In this document: positions 10,694 through 19,470 of the stretch, piece by piece
How positions within the stretch are numbered: the stretch's first letter is position 1
Layout of the letters: every line of letters begins with the position of its first letter
DNA from: Limiplasma sp034927815
GTDB taxonomy: Bacteria; Bacillota; Clostridia; Christensenellales; Aristaeellaceae
Direction of reading: 5' to 3'
Assembly: GCA_034927815.1 (NCBI GenBank)
Contig: JAYFPK010000008.1
Location: 186,001 to 250,000 of the forward strand
DNA length: 64,000 nt
Notes under the pieces: model-generated
Databases searched by the model: none
Told to the model about the DNA's origin: nothing
Seen by the model: only the letters and a program-made list of their open reading frames with translations
Position numbers and translations under genes: made by a program

Positions 10694-11617
10694 CTAGGCC
10701 TTCATCAGCTTCACCAGCACGGCCTTTTGGGCGTGAAGCCGGTTTTCGGCCTGCTCAAAAATTTCATTGGCATGGGCCTCCAGCACCCCGGCGGTGATCT
10801 CCTCCTCCCGGTGGGCGGGCAGGCAATGGAGGACCATGGCCGCGGGCTTGGCCAAAGCCATCAACTCTTCATTCACCTGGAAGGCGGCAAATTCCTGCTT
10901 GCGCAGGGCTGCTTCCTCCTCCTGGCCCATGCTGGCCCACACGTCCGTATAGACCACGTCCGCGCCCCGGGCCATGGCCTTGGCGTCCGCCGAGCAGGAG
11001 AACGCGCCGCTTTGGGCGGCCCAGTCCATCAGCGCGGCATCGGGCTTGTGGTTTTCAGGGCAGGCGATGGACACCTCCATGCCCATTTTGATACAGCCCA
11101 CGATGAGGGAGTTTGCCATGTTGTTGCCGTCCCCCACGAAGCAGAGCTTGAGGCCCTTCAGGCCGCCCTTGTATTCCCGGATAGTCATCAGGTCCGCCAG
11201 CACCTGGCAGGGATGGGCATAGTCCGTGAGCCCGTTGATGATGGGGATGGAGCCGTAGCGGGCCAGGTCCTCCACCTCCTGCTGGGCAAAGGTGCGGATC
11301 ATGATGCCGTCCAGGTACCGGGACAGCACCCGGGCGGTGTCCTGGATGGGCTCCCCCCGGCCAATTTGCAGATCCCGGCTGGAGAGGAACAAGGCGTTGC
11401 CCCCCAGCTGGGCCATGCCCACCTCAAAGCTCACCCGGGTGCGGGTGCTGGCCTTCTGGAAGATCATGCCCAAGGTCTTCCCCTTGAGCAGGGGATGGTC
11501 AATGCCGTGCTTGCGCTCGTATTTGAGCTGGTCCGCCAGGTTCAAAACCTCGGTGATTTCGCCGGAGGACCAGTCCCCCAGCTTCAGCAAATGCTTCTGT
11601 TTCTGATACTCGCTCAT
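10694..11617 (-). CDS. argF: Ornithine carbamoyltransferase ArgF
   Basis: ArgF makes citrulline from ornithine and carbamoyl phosphate. The 307-aa product has the carbamoyl-phosphate loop STRTR (57-61), HPCQ (135-138), the ornithine-binding DVWASMG (225-231) and HCLP (264-267). All are diagnostic of ornithine rather than aspartate carbamoyltransferase. Its ATG overlaps the argD stop as ATGA, implying translational coupling. No carAB for carbamoyl phosphate is in the window. Confidence 0.96.
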   Translation of the reverse strand: MSEYQKQKHLLKLGDWSSGEITEVLNLADQLKYERKHGIDHPLLKGKTLGMIFQKASTRTRVSFEVGMAQLGGNALFLSSRDLQIGRGEPIQDTARVLSRYLDGIMIRTFAQQEVEDLARYGSIPIINGLTDYAHPCQVLADLMTIREYKGGLKGLKLCFVGDGNNMANSLIVGCIKMGMEVSIACPENHKPDAALMDWAAQSGAFSCSADAKAMARGADVVYTDVWASMGQEEEAALRKQEFAAFQVNEELMALAKPAAMVLHCLPAHREEEITAGVLEAHANEIFEQAENRLHAQKAVLVKLMKA

Positions 11618-12789
11618 GGGGCGATACCCTCCTTGATTTGAGATAGAGCCTCCCGCAGCTCCTTCCAGGGGATGGTCAGCGGAGGCAGCAGGCGCAGCTT
11701 GTTTTTCGCGGTAAGGGCCACCACGCCTTTTTCCAGCAGCGCCTTCACCACTTCCTTGGGGTCCTTGCGCGTTTCCACCCCCAGCATCAGCCCCAGGCCC
11801 GTGACGCCCAAAACCCCCGGAGCGGCCTCCAGCTCCCGGCGGAGATAGTCCCCCTTGGCGGTCACCTGGGAAAGCAGCTCCGAGGTCAGGCTTTCCAGCA
11901 CCGCCAGGGCTCCGGCCGCGCACACCGGGTTTCCCCCGAAGGTGGAGCCGTGGCTGCCGGGGGTAAGGGTGTTTTCCAGCTTCTCCCCCAACAGGCAAGC
12001 GCCCATGGGCAGCCCCCCCGCCAGTCCCTTGGCGGTGGAGAAGGCATCCGGCACAATGCCGAAGTGCTCAAAGCTGTACAGCATTCCCGTGCGGCCATTG
12101 CCGGTCTGCACCTCGTCCAGCAGCAGCAGCACGCCCTTTTCCTGGGTCAGGCGGCGGGCGGCCTTCACATATTCCGGCCTGAGGGGCAGCACGCCCCCCT
12201 CCCCCTGGATGGTTTCCAGCAGCAGGGCGCACACGTCCTGCCGCCCAAGGGCCGCCTCCAGGGCGGGAATATCGTTGGGGGGGATGTGGGCAAAGCCCTG
12301 GGGAAAGGGCCCGAAATCATGGTGGAAGCCCTCCTGGCCCGTGGCGGCCAAGGCGGCCAGGGTGCGGCCATGAAAGCTGCCCTCCAGGGTGAGGATCACG
12401 GGCCTTTGGTTTTCCCCGTACAAGCCGGCGGCGTATTTCCGGGCGGCCTTGATGAGGCACTCGTTGGCCTCCGCCCCGGAATTGCCGAAGAACACCTTTT
12501 TCATGCCGGTGCGCTGGCACAGGGCCTGAGCCAAAAGCGCCTGGGGCTGGGTATGGTACAAATTGCTGGCATGGGCCAAGGCTTTGACCTGCTTGCACAC
12601 CGCCCGCTCCCAGGCCTTGTGGCCGTAGCCCAGGCCGGAGACGGCGATGCCGCTGCCCATGTCGATGTAGCGCTTCCCGGCCTCGTCGTACAGGCAGCAG
12701 CCCTTCCCCCGCACAAAGACCGGGGCAAAGCGGGCGTAGGTGGCGGCGATGTATTGCCGGTCCAGGGCCTGAATGGTTTTGGCGTCCAT
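11614..12789 (-). CDS. argD: Acetylornithine aminotransferase ArgD
   Basis: ArgD is a class-III PLP aminotransferase that makes N-acetylornithine from N-acetylglutamate semialdehyde. The 391-aa product has the PLP phosphate-site SGAEANE (104-110), the cofactor Asp in LLLDEVQTGNGRTG and the Schiff-base lysine K254 in STAKGLAGG. The frame is open further upstream, but MDAKTIQALD at 12789 aligns with the normal family start. It lies 74 nt after argB and overlaps argF by 4 nt. Confidence 0.95.
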   Translation of the reverse strand: MDAKTIQALDRQYIAATYARFAPVFVRGKGCCLYDEAGKRYIDMGSGIAVSGLGYGHKAWERAVCKQVKALAHASNLYHTQPQALLAQALCQRTGMKKVFFGNSGAEANECLIKAARKYAAGLYGENQRPVILTLEGSFHGRTLAALAATGQEGFHHDFGPFPQGFAHIPPNDIPALEAALGRQDVCALLLETIQGEGGVLPLRPEYVKAARRLTQEKGVLLLLDEVQTGNGRTGMLYSFEHFGIVPDAFSTAKGLAGGLPMGACLLGEKLENTLTPGSHGSTFGGNPVCAAGALAVLESLTSELLSQVTAKGDYLRRELEAAPGVLGVTGLGLMLGVETRKDPKEVVKALLEKGVVALTAKNKLRLLPPLTIPWKELREALSQIKEGIAP

Positions 12790-12863
12790 GGGAGGCCTCG
12801 CCTCTTTTCCGGGGCATGCCCCTGTTTTAGAATCCGGCTTTTGCCGGGCCGGGGGTATCCCGG

Positions 12864-13712
12864 CTATTTGAACATGGTGCCCACGCCCTCGTCCGTGAGG
12901 CACTCAATCAGGATGGCGTGGGGCACCCGGCCGTCCAGGATGAACACCTTGCCCACCCCCCGGCGGATGGCCTCGATGCAGCATTCCACCTTGGGGATCA
13001 TGCCCCCGGAAATGATCCCCTCCCGCATCAAAGCCGGGGCCTCGCTCACCTGAATCTCCGGGATCAAGGTGCTCTCGTCCTTGGGGTCCCGCAAAATCCC
13101 CCGGATGTCCGTCATGGAGATCAGGCTTTCAGCCTTCAGCTCCGCCGCGATGCGGGCGGCGGCGGTGTCCGCGTTGATATTGTAGGCGTTTCCCTCCCCA
13201 TCGCAGGCCACGGTGGAAATCACGGGGATATATCCCTTCTCCAGCACGTCCAAAATGGGCTGAACATTGACCTGGGTGATCTCCCCCACAAAGCCGTGGA
13301 CCTCGTCCAGCTTTTGGGCCAGAAGCATATGCCCGTCCATGCCGCACAGGCCCATGGCCTTGCCGCCCATGGACTGGATCAGGCTCACCAGGCTCTTGCC
13401 CAGCTTCCCCGCCAGCACCATCTGCACCACCTCGGCGGTCTCCTGGTCCGTGACCCGCAGCCCGCCGATGAACTCGCTCTTTTTGCCCAGCTTGCCCAGC
13501 AGCTCGCTGATCTCCGGGCCGCCGCCGTGCACCAGCACCACCTTCATGCCCACCAGCTTGAGCAGCAGCAGATCCCCCATGACGGCCTTTTTCAGGTCCT
13601 CGTTGAGCATGGCGTTGCCGCCGTATTTGATCACCAGGATCTTGCCGTTGTATTTCTGGATATAGGGAAGAGCCTGGATCAGCACCTGGGCCCGTTGGTC
13701 AATGGTGAGCAT
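12864..13712 (-). CDS. argB: Acetylglutamate kinase ArgB
   Basis: ArgB phosphorylates N-acetylglutamate. The 282-aa protein has the amino-acid-kinase signatures VIKYGGNAM, VLVHGGGPEI and NINADTAAARIA, and ends with SGGMIPKVECCIEAI and a helix typical of the family. The start is ATG 13712 behind AAAGGAAG; a longer upstream frame lacks homology-like sequence. Arginine-sensitive enzymes carry an extra N-terminal helix. Here MLTIDQRAQVLIQALPYIQKY could fill that role, so feedback inhibition is plausible but not shown. Confidence 0.96.
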   Translation of the reverse strand: MLTIDQRAQVLIQALPYIQKYNGKILVIKYGGNAMLNEDLKKAVMGDLLLLKLVGMKVVLVHGGGPEISELLGKLGKKSEFIGGLRVTDQETAEVVQMVLAGKLGKSLVSLIQSMGGKAMGLCGMDGHMLLAQKLDEVHGFVGEITQVNVQPILDVLEKGYIPVISTVACDGEGNAYNINADTAAARIAAELKAESLISMTDIRGILRDPKDESTLIPEIQVSEAPALMREGIISGGMIPKVECCIEAIRRGVGKVFILDGRVPHAILIECLTDEGVGTMFK

Positions 13713-13758
13713 GGGTTTCTTCCTTTCGCGTCGGGTTGGGGCTTGCTTCGGGGCGGGG

Positions 13759-14988
13759 TTAGGTCCGGTAGTCCCCGTTGATCCGCACATAGTCGTAGGT
13801 CAAATCGCAGCCCCAGGCGGTGGCGGCGGCTTGCCCGCTGTGAAGCGCCACCAGAATGTTGATTTCATCGGCCCCTAAAACAGCCTTGGCCGCATCCTCG
13901 TCAAAGGGGATTCCCGCGCCGCCCCGGCACACCGCCAAAGCGCCCTGGGGGCTGGCAAAGTCCACGTCGATCCTGGCGACGTCGATGTTGGCCCCGGCAT
14001 AGCCCAAGGCGCACAGCACCCGGCCCCAGTTGGCGTCCGCCCCGAAGAGGGCGGCCTTCACCAGGGAGGACTTGATGACGCTTTTGGCGCAGACCTTGGC
14101 AATCTCGACGGTTTTGGCCCCGGATACGGTGCAGGTCACCAGCTTGGTGGCCCCTTCCCCGTCCTTGGCCATCATCCGGCAGAGGGTTTCGCAAACGGCC
14201 CCCAGGGCTTCCACCAGGACTTCGTAGTCCGAGCCGGCGGCCTCCTCCAGCAAAGCGTTTCCCGCGGCTCCGTTGGCCATCAGGCTCACCATGTCGTTGG
14301 TGGAGGTGTCTCCGTCCACGGAGAGCATGTTGAAGGTGTCCTTCACCACGCCGGATAAGGCCTGCTGCAAAACCGCCGGGGCCACGGCCCCGTCGGTGGT
14401 GAGGAAGCAGAGCATCGTAGCCATGTTGGGGCAGATCATGCCGGAGCCCTTGGCGATGCCCCCCAGCACGCAGGGCTTGCCCCCCAAGAGGAAGGAAACC
14501 GCCGCCTCCTTCACCACGGTATCCGTGGTCATGATGGCCTGGGCCGCGGCCCGGCCCCCTTCCTGGCTAGGGGACAGGGCTGCCGCCAACATGCCCATGC
14601 CCTTGGCAAAGGGCTCCAGGCTCATCTCCTGGCCGATGACCCCGGTGGAGGCCACGATCACATCCAGGGCCGCCACGCCGGTATGCCGCTCCACCAGTTG
14701 GCACATGCCCCGGGCGATGTCCATGCCGTTGGCATTGCAGGTGTTGGCGTTGCCGCTGTTGCAGATCACCGCCTGGGCATAGCCGTCCGACAGGTTTTCC
14801 ATGGTGGCGGTGATGGGCGCGCCCTTCACCAGGTTTTGGGTATAGCAGCAGGCCGCCGCGGCCCGGTGGTCGCTGACGATCAGCGCCACGTCCCGCTTAT
14901 CCCTGTTCCTGCGGACGCCCAGGTGCTCCCCTGCGGCGCGAAATCCCTTGGGGGCGGTCACCCCGCCGGGAATGAAGGTAACGCTCAT
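13759..14988 (-). CDS. argJ: Bifunctional ornithine acetyltransferase/N-acetylglutamate synthase ArgJ
   Basis: ArgJ moves the acetyl group from acetylornithine to glutamate, recycling it (cyclic arginine pathway). The 409-aa precursor carries the self-cleavage site PNMATML, with cleavage expected between Ala190 and the nucleophile Thr191. It also has the GTKGSGM-like KGSGMI segment and the DGDTSTND and FGADANWGR motifs. ATG 14988 follows AAAGGAGG by 7 nt. Its presence with argC/B/D and the absence of argA or argE nearby fit the cyclic route. Confidence 0.96.
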   Translation of the reverse strand: MSVTFIPGGVTAPKGFRAAGEHLGVRRNRDKRDVALIVSDHRAAAACCYTQNLVKGAPITATMENLSDGYAQAVICNSGNANTCNANGMDIARGMCQLVERHTGVAALDVIVASTGVIGQEMSLEPFAKGMGMLAAALSPSQEGGRAAAQAIMTTDTVVKEAAVSFLLGGKPCVLGGIAKGSGMICPNMATMLCFLTTDGAVAPAVLQQALSGVVKDTFNMLSVDGDTSTNDMVSLMANGAAGNALLEEAAGSDYEVLVEALGAVCETLCRMMAKDGEGATKLVTCTVSGAKTVEIAKVCAKSVIKSSLVKAALFGADANWGRVLCALGYAGANIDVARIDVDFASPQGALAVCRGGAGIPFDEDAAKAVLGADEINILVALHSGQAAATAWGCDLTYDYVRINGDYRT

Positions 14989-15011
14989 GAAATGGCCTCC
15001 TTTGTGATGGG

Positions 15012-15971
15012 TTACGCGATCACCAAACCGGCGGTTTCCGGCAGGCCCAGCCGCAGGTTCATGCATTGGATGGCCGCGCCGCTGGCCCCCTTGCCCAGGT
15101 TGTCAAAGCGGGCGTAGGCGATCATGCGCTGGTCGTTCCCGGTGAGGAAAATCTGCATGCCGTCCGTGCCGGCCAAAGTCAAGGGGTTTACATAGCTTTC
15201 CGGGTTGGGGGCCAAAACGGAAATCAGCCGTTGCCCCGCATAATGGTCCCGGTAGAGGTTGGTGAGCAAGTCCACCGCACCCCGGGTTTTGGCGGCGGCC
15301 ATCCCGGAGGTGGTAAACCACTCCAGGCTTAAGGGGAGGCCCACCAGCATGCCGCTGTAAAAATCACAGACGATGGGGTTGAACACCGGGGGCTGGACCA
15401 GGCCGCAAATCTCTTTGATCTCGCTTAAATGCTTGTGGCTCTGGGCCACCCCATAGGGCCGGGGCGCTGCCAGGTCCGCTCCCCGGTCCGGGCTCTGGTA
15501 CTCGGCGATCATGGCCTTGCCGCCGCCGCTGTACCCGGTGAGGGAGGTAAGGACAACGGGGGCCCCGGGGCTGAGGATGCGCTCCTTCATCAAGGGGTAG
15601 AGGAGTGCGCAGGCCCCGCCCGCGTGGCAGCCGGGCACGGCGATGCGGGGGGACTTCTCCACCCCCTGGCGGAATTTGCCGTCCAGCTCCGCAAAGCCGT
15701 AGGCAAAGCCCGGCTCGATCCGGTGGGCCGTGGAGGCGTCGATCACCGTGTTGGCGCAGCCTTCCAGGGCGTTTACCATCTCCCGGCTGGCCTCGTCCGG
15801 CAGGCACAGGAAGGTCACGTCCGCCTGCCGGGCCATCTCCACCCGGTGGGGCAGGCTCTTGCGCTTCTCCTCCGGGAGGGCCAGCAGGCTCAGCTCAGGC
15901 CGGGCCGCCAGCCGCTCCGCGATCCGAAGCCCCGTGGTTCCCTGGTTTCCGTCAATGAAAATGGCGGGCAT
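15012..15971 (-). CDS. argC: N-acetyl-gamma-glutamyl-phosphate reductase ArgC (short, type 2)
   Basis: ArgC reduces N-acetylglutamyl phosphate to the semialdehyde. The 319-aa protein begins IFIDGNQGTTGLRI, a nucleotide-binding loop, and has catalytic Cys115 in AVPGCHAGG. Length and the GNQGTTGL start mark it as the shorter type-2 form rather than the ~345-aa type 1. It lies between argG and argJ with gaps of 43 and 23 nt. Confidence 0.95.
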   Translation of the reverse strand: MPAIFIDGNQGTTGLRIAERLAARPELSLLALPEEKRKSLPHRVEMARQADVTFLCLPDEASREMVNALEGCANTVIDASTAHRIEPGFAYGFAELDGKFRQGVEKSPRIAVPGCHAGGACALLYPLMKERILSPGAPVVLTSLTGYSGGGKAMIAEYQSPDRGADLAAPRPYGVAQSHKHLSEIKEICGLVQPPVFNPIVCDFYSGMLVGLPLSLEWFTTSGMAAAKTRGAVDLLTNLYRDHYAGQRLISVLAPNPESYVNPLTLAGTDGMQIFLTGNDQRMIAYARFDNLGKGASGAAIQCMNLRLGLPETAGLVIA

Positions 15972-16014
15972 AGGTGTACGCCTCCTGGAGCGGCGCTGCC
16001 GCTCTTTCTCGCGG

Positions 16015-17244
<1,230 letters not shown>

Positions 17245-17260
17245 TGCCTTACCCTCCATC

Positions 17261-17305
17261 TGTATGATTATTCACATATTATGCATAATATGCAGAGCTT
17301 GTCAA
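17261..17305 (-). promoter_or_regulatory. Arginine operon promoter overlapped by two ARG-box-like operators
   Basis: On the minus strand TTGACA (17300-17305), 16 bp and CATAAT (17278-17283) form a strong promoter. TGCATA-A-TATGCA (17282-17294), a perfect 13-bp palindrome, covers the -10 and spacer. A second imperfect palindrome, TGTATGATTATTCACA (17261-17276), covers the predicted start. Sequence and ~20-bp centre spacing match paired ARG boxes bound by ArgR/AhrC hexamers. argR itself is not in the window. Confidence 0.78.
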
Positions 17306-17400
17306 GAGGGAGGGAGGGAATTTCGCAAATTTTTTTGGGGTTGGCAGTAAGGGGGAGAGGGGAGAATGATACGGCCTTACGCATGTTTTCCCGCATACCC

Positions 17401-17425
17401 GTTCCAATAGAACCATAATATGTTC
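17401..17425. promoter_or_regulatory. Operator A (GTTC-N5-GAAC-N8-GTTC) upstream of XRE regulator
   Basis: GTTC (17401-17404), GAAC (17410-17413) and GTTC (17422-17425) have the same spacing as the copy at 17913-17937. A further GTTC lies at 17479-17482, next to the ribosome binding site. Likely the autoregulatory operator of the XRE gene at 17500. Confidence 0.6.
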
Positions 17426-17499
17426 TAACGATTCTGTATGGAAAGGATGGGAGCCGCTATCATTTGGAATGAGAAGTCGTTCTAAAGGGAGGGGCTCAG

Positions 17500-17823
17500 G
17501 TGGATCTGAAAGCCATCGGCGCACGAATCAAAGAAGCCAGGGAAGCCCGTGGGCTCACCCAGGAGCAATTGGCGGAAATCGTCTCCCTCAGCACCACCCA
17601 CATCAGCGTCATCGAAAGAGGCGTGAAAGGCCCCAGGCTGGAAACCTTTGTGCAAATCGCCAATGCGCTGGGCGTTACCGCGGACTCGCTTCTGCTGGAC
17701 GTGCTGGATCAATCTTTGGCCGTCACGGCCACAGAGCTTTCGGAAAAGATGAAATACCTGCCGCCTGAGGAACAAAAAAAGGTATGGAAAGTGATTCGGG
17801 CGCTGGTGGAAAAAGAAGCATAA
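17500..17823 (+). CDS. XRE-family helix-turn-helix repressor-like regulator
   Basis: The 107-aa product has an N-terminal HTH_XRE domain (residues ~5-60: IGARIKEAREARGLTQEQLAEIVSLSTTHISVIERG...LETFVQIANALGV). A short helical C-terminal part (LPPEEQKKVWKVIRALVEKE) probably mediates dimerisation. The start is GTG 17500, about 5 nt after AAAGGGAGGGG. It is followed by a strong terminator, so it is a single-gene transcript. Matching operators lie upstream of it and of the 69-aa gene at 17963, so it probably represses both. The signal is unknown. Confidence 0.88.
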   Translation: MDLKAIGARIKEAREARGLTQEQLAEIVSLSTTHISVIERGVKGPRLETFVQIANALGVTADSLLLDVLDQSLAVTATELSEKMKYLPPEEQKKVWKVIRALVEKEA

Positions 17824-17832
17824 AGTAAAGAA

Positions 17833-17857
17833 GGGGGGCCGCGCGGCCCCCTTTTTT
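17833..17857 (+). terminator. Intrinsic terminator of the XRE gene
   Basis: GGGGGCC-GCGC-GGCCCCC is followed by TTTTTT. Flanking AAGTAAA/TTTACTT can extend the stem and would give some activity in both directions. Confidence 0.9.
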
Positions 17858-17912
17858 ACTTATTCTTGCGACAAAGGTTCCCATGATTCGACAATAAAAA
17901 CATGTTATTATA

Positions 17913-17937
17913 GTTCTATTAGAACGATTAATCGTTC
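17913..17937. promoter_or_regulatory. Operator B (GTTC-N5-GAAC-N8-GTTC) upstream of the 69-aa gene
   Basis: GTTC (17913-17916), GAAC (17922-17925) and GTTC (17934-17937) include the perfect palindromes GTTCTA-T-TAGAAC and AGAACGATTAATCGTTCT. The site overlaps a likely -10 (TATAGT, 17909-17914; possible -35 TTCGAC at 17887-17892), placing it where a repressor would block transcription. Confidence 0.62.
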
Positions 17938-17962
17938 TTTTTGATGCATGGGGGGATGGAAC

Positions 17963-18172
17963 ATGAATAAGATCAAACGAGCCCTCAGAGAAATCGCCAA
18001 ACGGGAGGGGATGAGCGCGAAGCAAGTATATCATGAAATGCAGGCGGCCATTGATGCCGGATTCCACAGCCATGATCCCGCAGTCCAGGCCGTCTGGAGG
18101 GAGGTTCCAGCCCTTCATGGGAAGCCAAGGCCCGAGGATGGGGTGAAATACTGCGTCCACAAAGTGAGGTGA
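17963..18172 (+). CDS. Small 69-aa protein of a clostridial family, often annotated with a Spo0A C-terminal-like domain
   Basis: The product MNKIKRALREIAKREGMSAKQVYHEMQ... is helical and ends with the AIDAGFHSHDPAVQAVWR segment. That pattern (M/EMQ.AIDAG....DPAVQA.W) recurs in small Clostridia proteins that databases often label as resembling the Spo0A C-terminal domain. The true function is unknown. ATG 17963 follows a GGGGGATGGA site. It lies behind operator B, so it is probably the main target of the adjacent XRE regulator. Confidence 0.6.
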   Translation: MNKIKRALREIAKREGMSAKQVYHEMQAAIDAGFHSHDPAVQAVWREVPALHGKPRPEDGVKYCVHKVR

Positions 18173-18384
18173 CCCGCTGGAGCCCTAAGCCCGCCAGACC
18201 ACAATGCTCCTGCCGGGCCGGTGCTATGAATACAAAATAGATACAGCGTTTTGCATAGGAAACCGTTCCAAGGAAGCCCTGGCCCCGGCGCGTTTCCGTT
18301 CCTCATGGGGAAGCCCGGGGCCCTGGAACGAACAAATCGCTCCTTCCCAGGCCGTGCCCATCCCGTAAAACTTTCGTCATATAC
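18173..18384. other. Intergenic stretch without recognisable gene
   Basis: No frame with a ribosome binding site is seen. The segment 18271-18345 can fold through GGCCCCGG near 18290 and a later CCCGGGGCC, flanked by GTTCCA/TGGAAC; it lacks a T-tract. The moxR promoter follows. Confidence 0.4.
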
Positions 18385-18413
18385 TTGTAAACCCCCCCTT
18401 CCTCCGATATAAT
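18385..18413 (+). promoter_or_regulatory. Promoter of the MoxR/DUF58/transglutaminase operon
   Basis: TTGTAA (18385-18390) and TATAAT (18408-18413) are separated by 17 bp, about 85 nt upstream of the moxR-like start at 18498. Confidence 0.75.
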
Positions 18414-18497
18414 AAGATTGTTTCATTTTGCCTTTTGATAGGGGACAGGCCCTATTTGCGTTTCCCCCCATAGGCCACCACAGTAAGGAGCGGTTCT

Positions 18498-19445
18498 ATG
18501 CTCAACCCCAGGCGCGTCATCACGGCTCTCAAGCAGAATATCGGCAAGGTCATCGTGGGCAAGGACGAGGTCATTGAGCTGGCGCTGATCGCCATGCTGT
18601 GCAAAGGCCACGTGCTCATCGAGGACGTGCCCGGCACAGGAAAAACCACCTTGGCAAGCTCCCTGGCCAAGTCCTTGGATTGCAGCTTCAACCGCATCCA
18701 GTTCACCCCGGACGTGGTGCCCAGCGACGTGACGGGCTTTACCATGGTGAACTTCAAAACCGGGGAAATGGAGTTCCATCCCGGCGCGGTGATGTGCCAG
18801 ATCGTGCTGGCGGACGAGATCAACCGTACCTCCCCCAAAACCCAGAGCTCGCTGCTGGAGGTCATGGAGGAGTACCAGGTCACCGTGGACGGCGTGACCC
18901 ACCCCATGCCCAAGCCCTTCATGGTGCTGGCTACCCAAAACCCCAGCGAATTTGTGGGCACCTATCCCCTGCCGGAGGCCCAGATGGACCGGTTCTTCCT
19001 GCGCATCTCCATGGGCTATCCCACCATGGAGGAGGAAATGGCCGTGCTGGAGCGCTTCAGCGGCTCGGTGAAGCCCCAGGCCAGCTTGCAGAGCGTGTGC
19101 TCCGCCCAGGACGTGGTCGCCATGCAAAATATGATCGGGGACGTGTACTGCTCCAAGGAGGTGCGGCACTACATCGCCAACATCGCGGCCATGACCCGCT
19201 CCCACCCCTCCTTGGCTTTGGGGGTATCCACCCGGGGCGCTATCGCGCTGATCCGCGGGGCCCAGGCCTGCGCGCTGCTGAACGAGCGGGATTACATCCT
19301 GCCGGAGGACGTGCAGCGCATGGTGCTGCCCGTGCTGGCCCACCGGATTTTGCCCAACCCGGAGGCCAAGATGAAGGGCATCTCCGCCGAGCGGATTTTG
19401 GTGGCGGTGATGGAGAACGTGCCGGTGCCCATCCGCCTGAGCTGA
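18498..19445 (+). CDS. MoxR-family AAA+ ATPase
   Basis: The 315-aa product has Walker A DVPGTGKTT (43-51), Walker B IVLADEINR near 105, sensor-1 LATQNP and the arginine-containing MDRFFLRI segment, followed by a lid domain. MoxR ATPases act as chaperones or assembly factors for partner proteins encoded next to them. Here the partners are a DUF58 protein and a membrane transglutaminase, the common MoxR-DUF58-TgpA arrangement. ATG 18498 follows AAGGAG. Confidence 0.95.
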   Translation: MLNPRRVITALKQNIGKVIVGKDEVIELALIAMLCKGHVLIEDVPGTGKTTLASSLAKSLDCSFNRIQFTPDVVPSDVTGFTMVNFKTGEMEFHPGAVMCQIVLADEINRTSPKTQSSLLEVMEEYQVTVDGVTHPMPKPFMVLATQNPSEFVGTYPLPEAQMDRFFLRISMGYPTMEEEMAVLERFSGSVKPQASLQSVCSAQDVVAMQNMIGDVYCSKEVRHYIANIAAMTRSHPSLALGVSTRGAIALIRGAQACALLNERDYILPEDVQRMVLPVLAHRILPNPEAKMKGISAERILVAVMENVPVPIRLS

Positions 19446-19470
19446 GGCTTTGAGGGAAGGGAAGGACCAG

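Noticed and set aside
10073..11641. 522-codon plus-strand frame opposite argF and the nitroreductase
   Set aside because: Shadow frame; both minus-strand genes there have complete catalytic motifs.
17401..17937. LexA (SOS) boxes
   Set aside because: The GAAC/GTTC elements are separated by 8 or 5 bp, not the 4 bp of the Firmicute LexA site, and no SOS gene is near.
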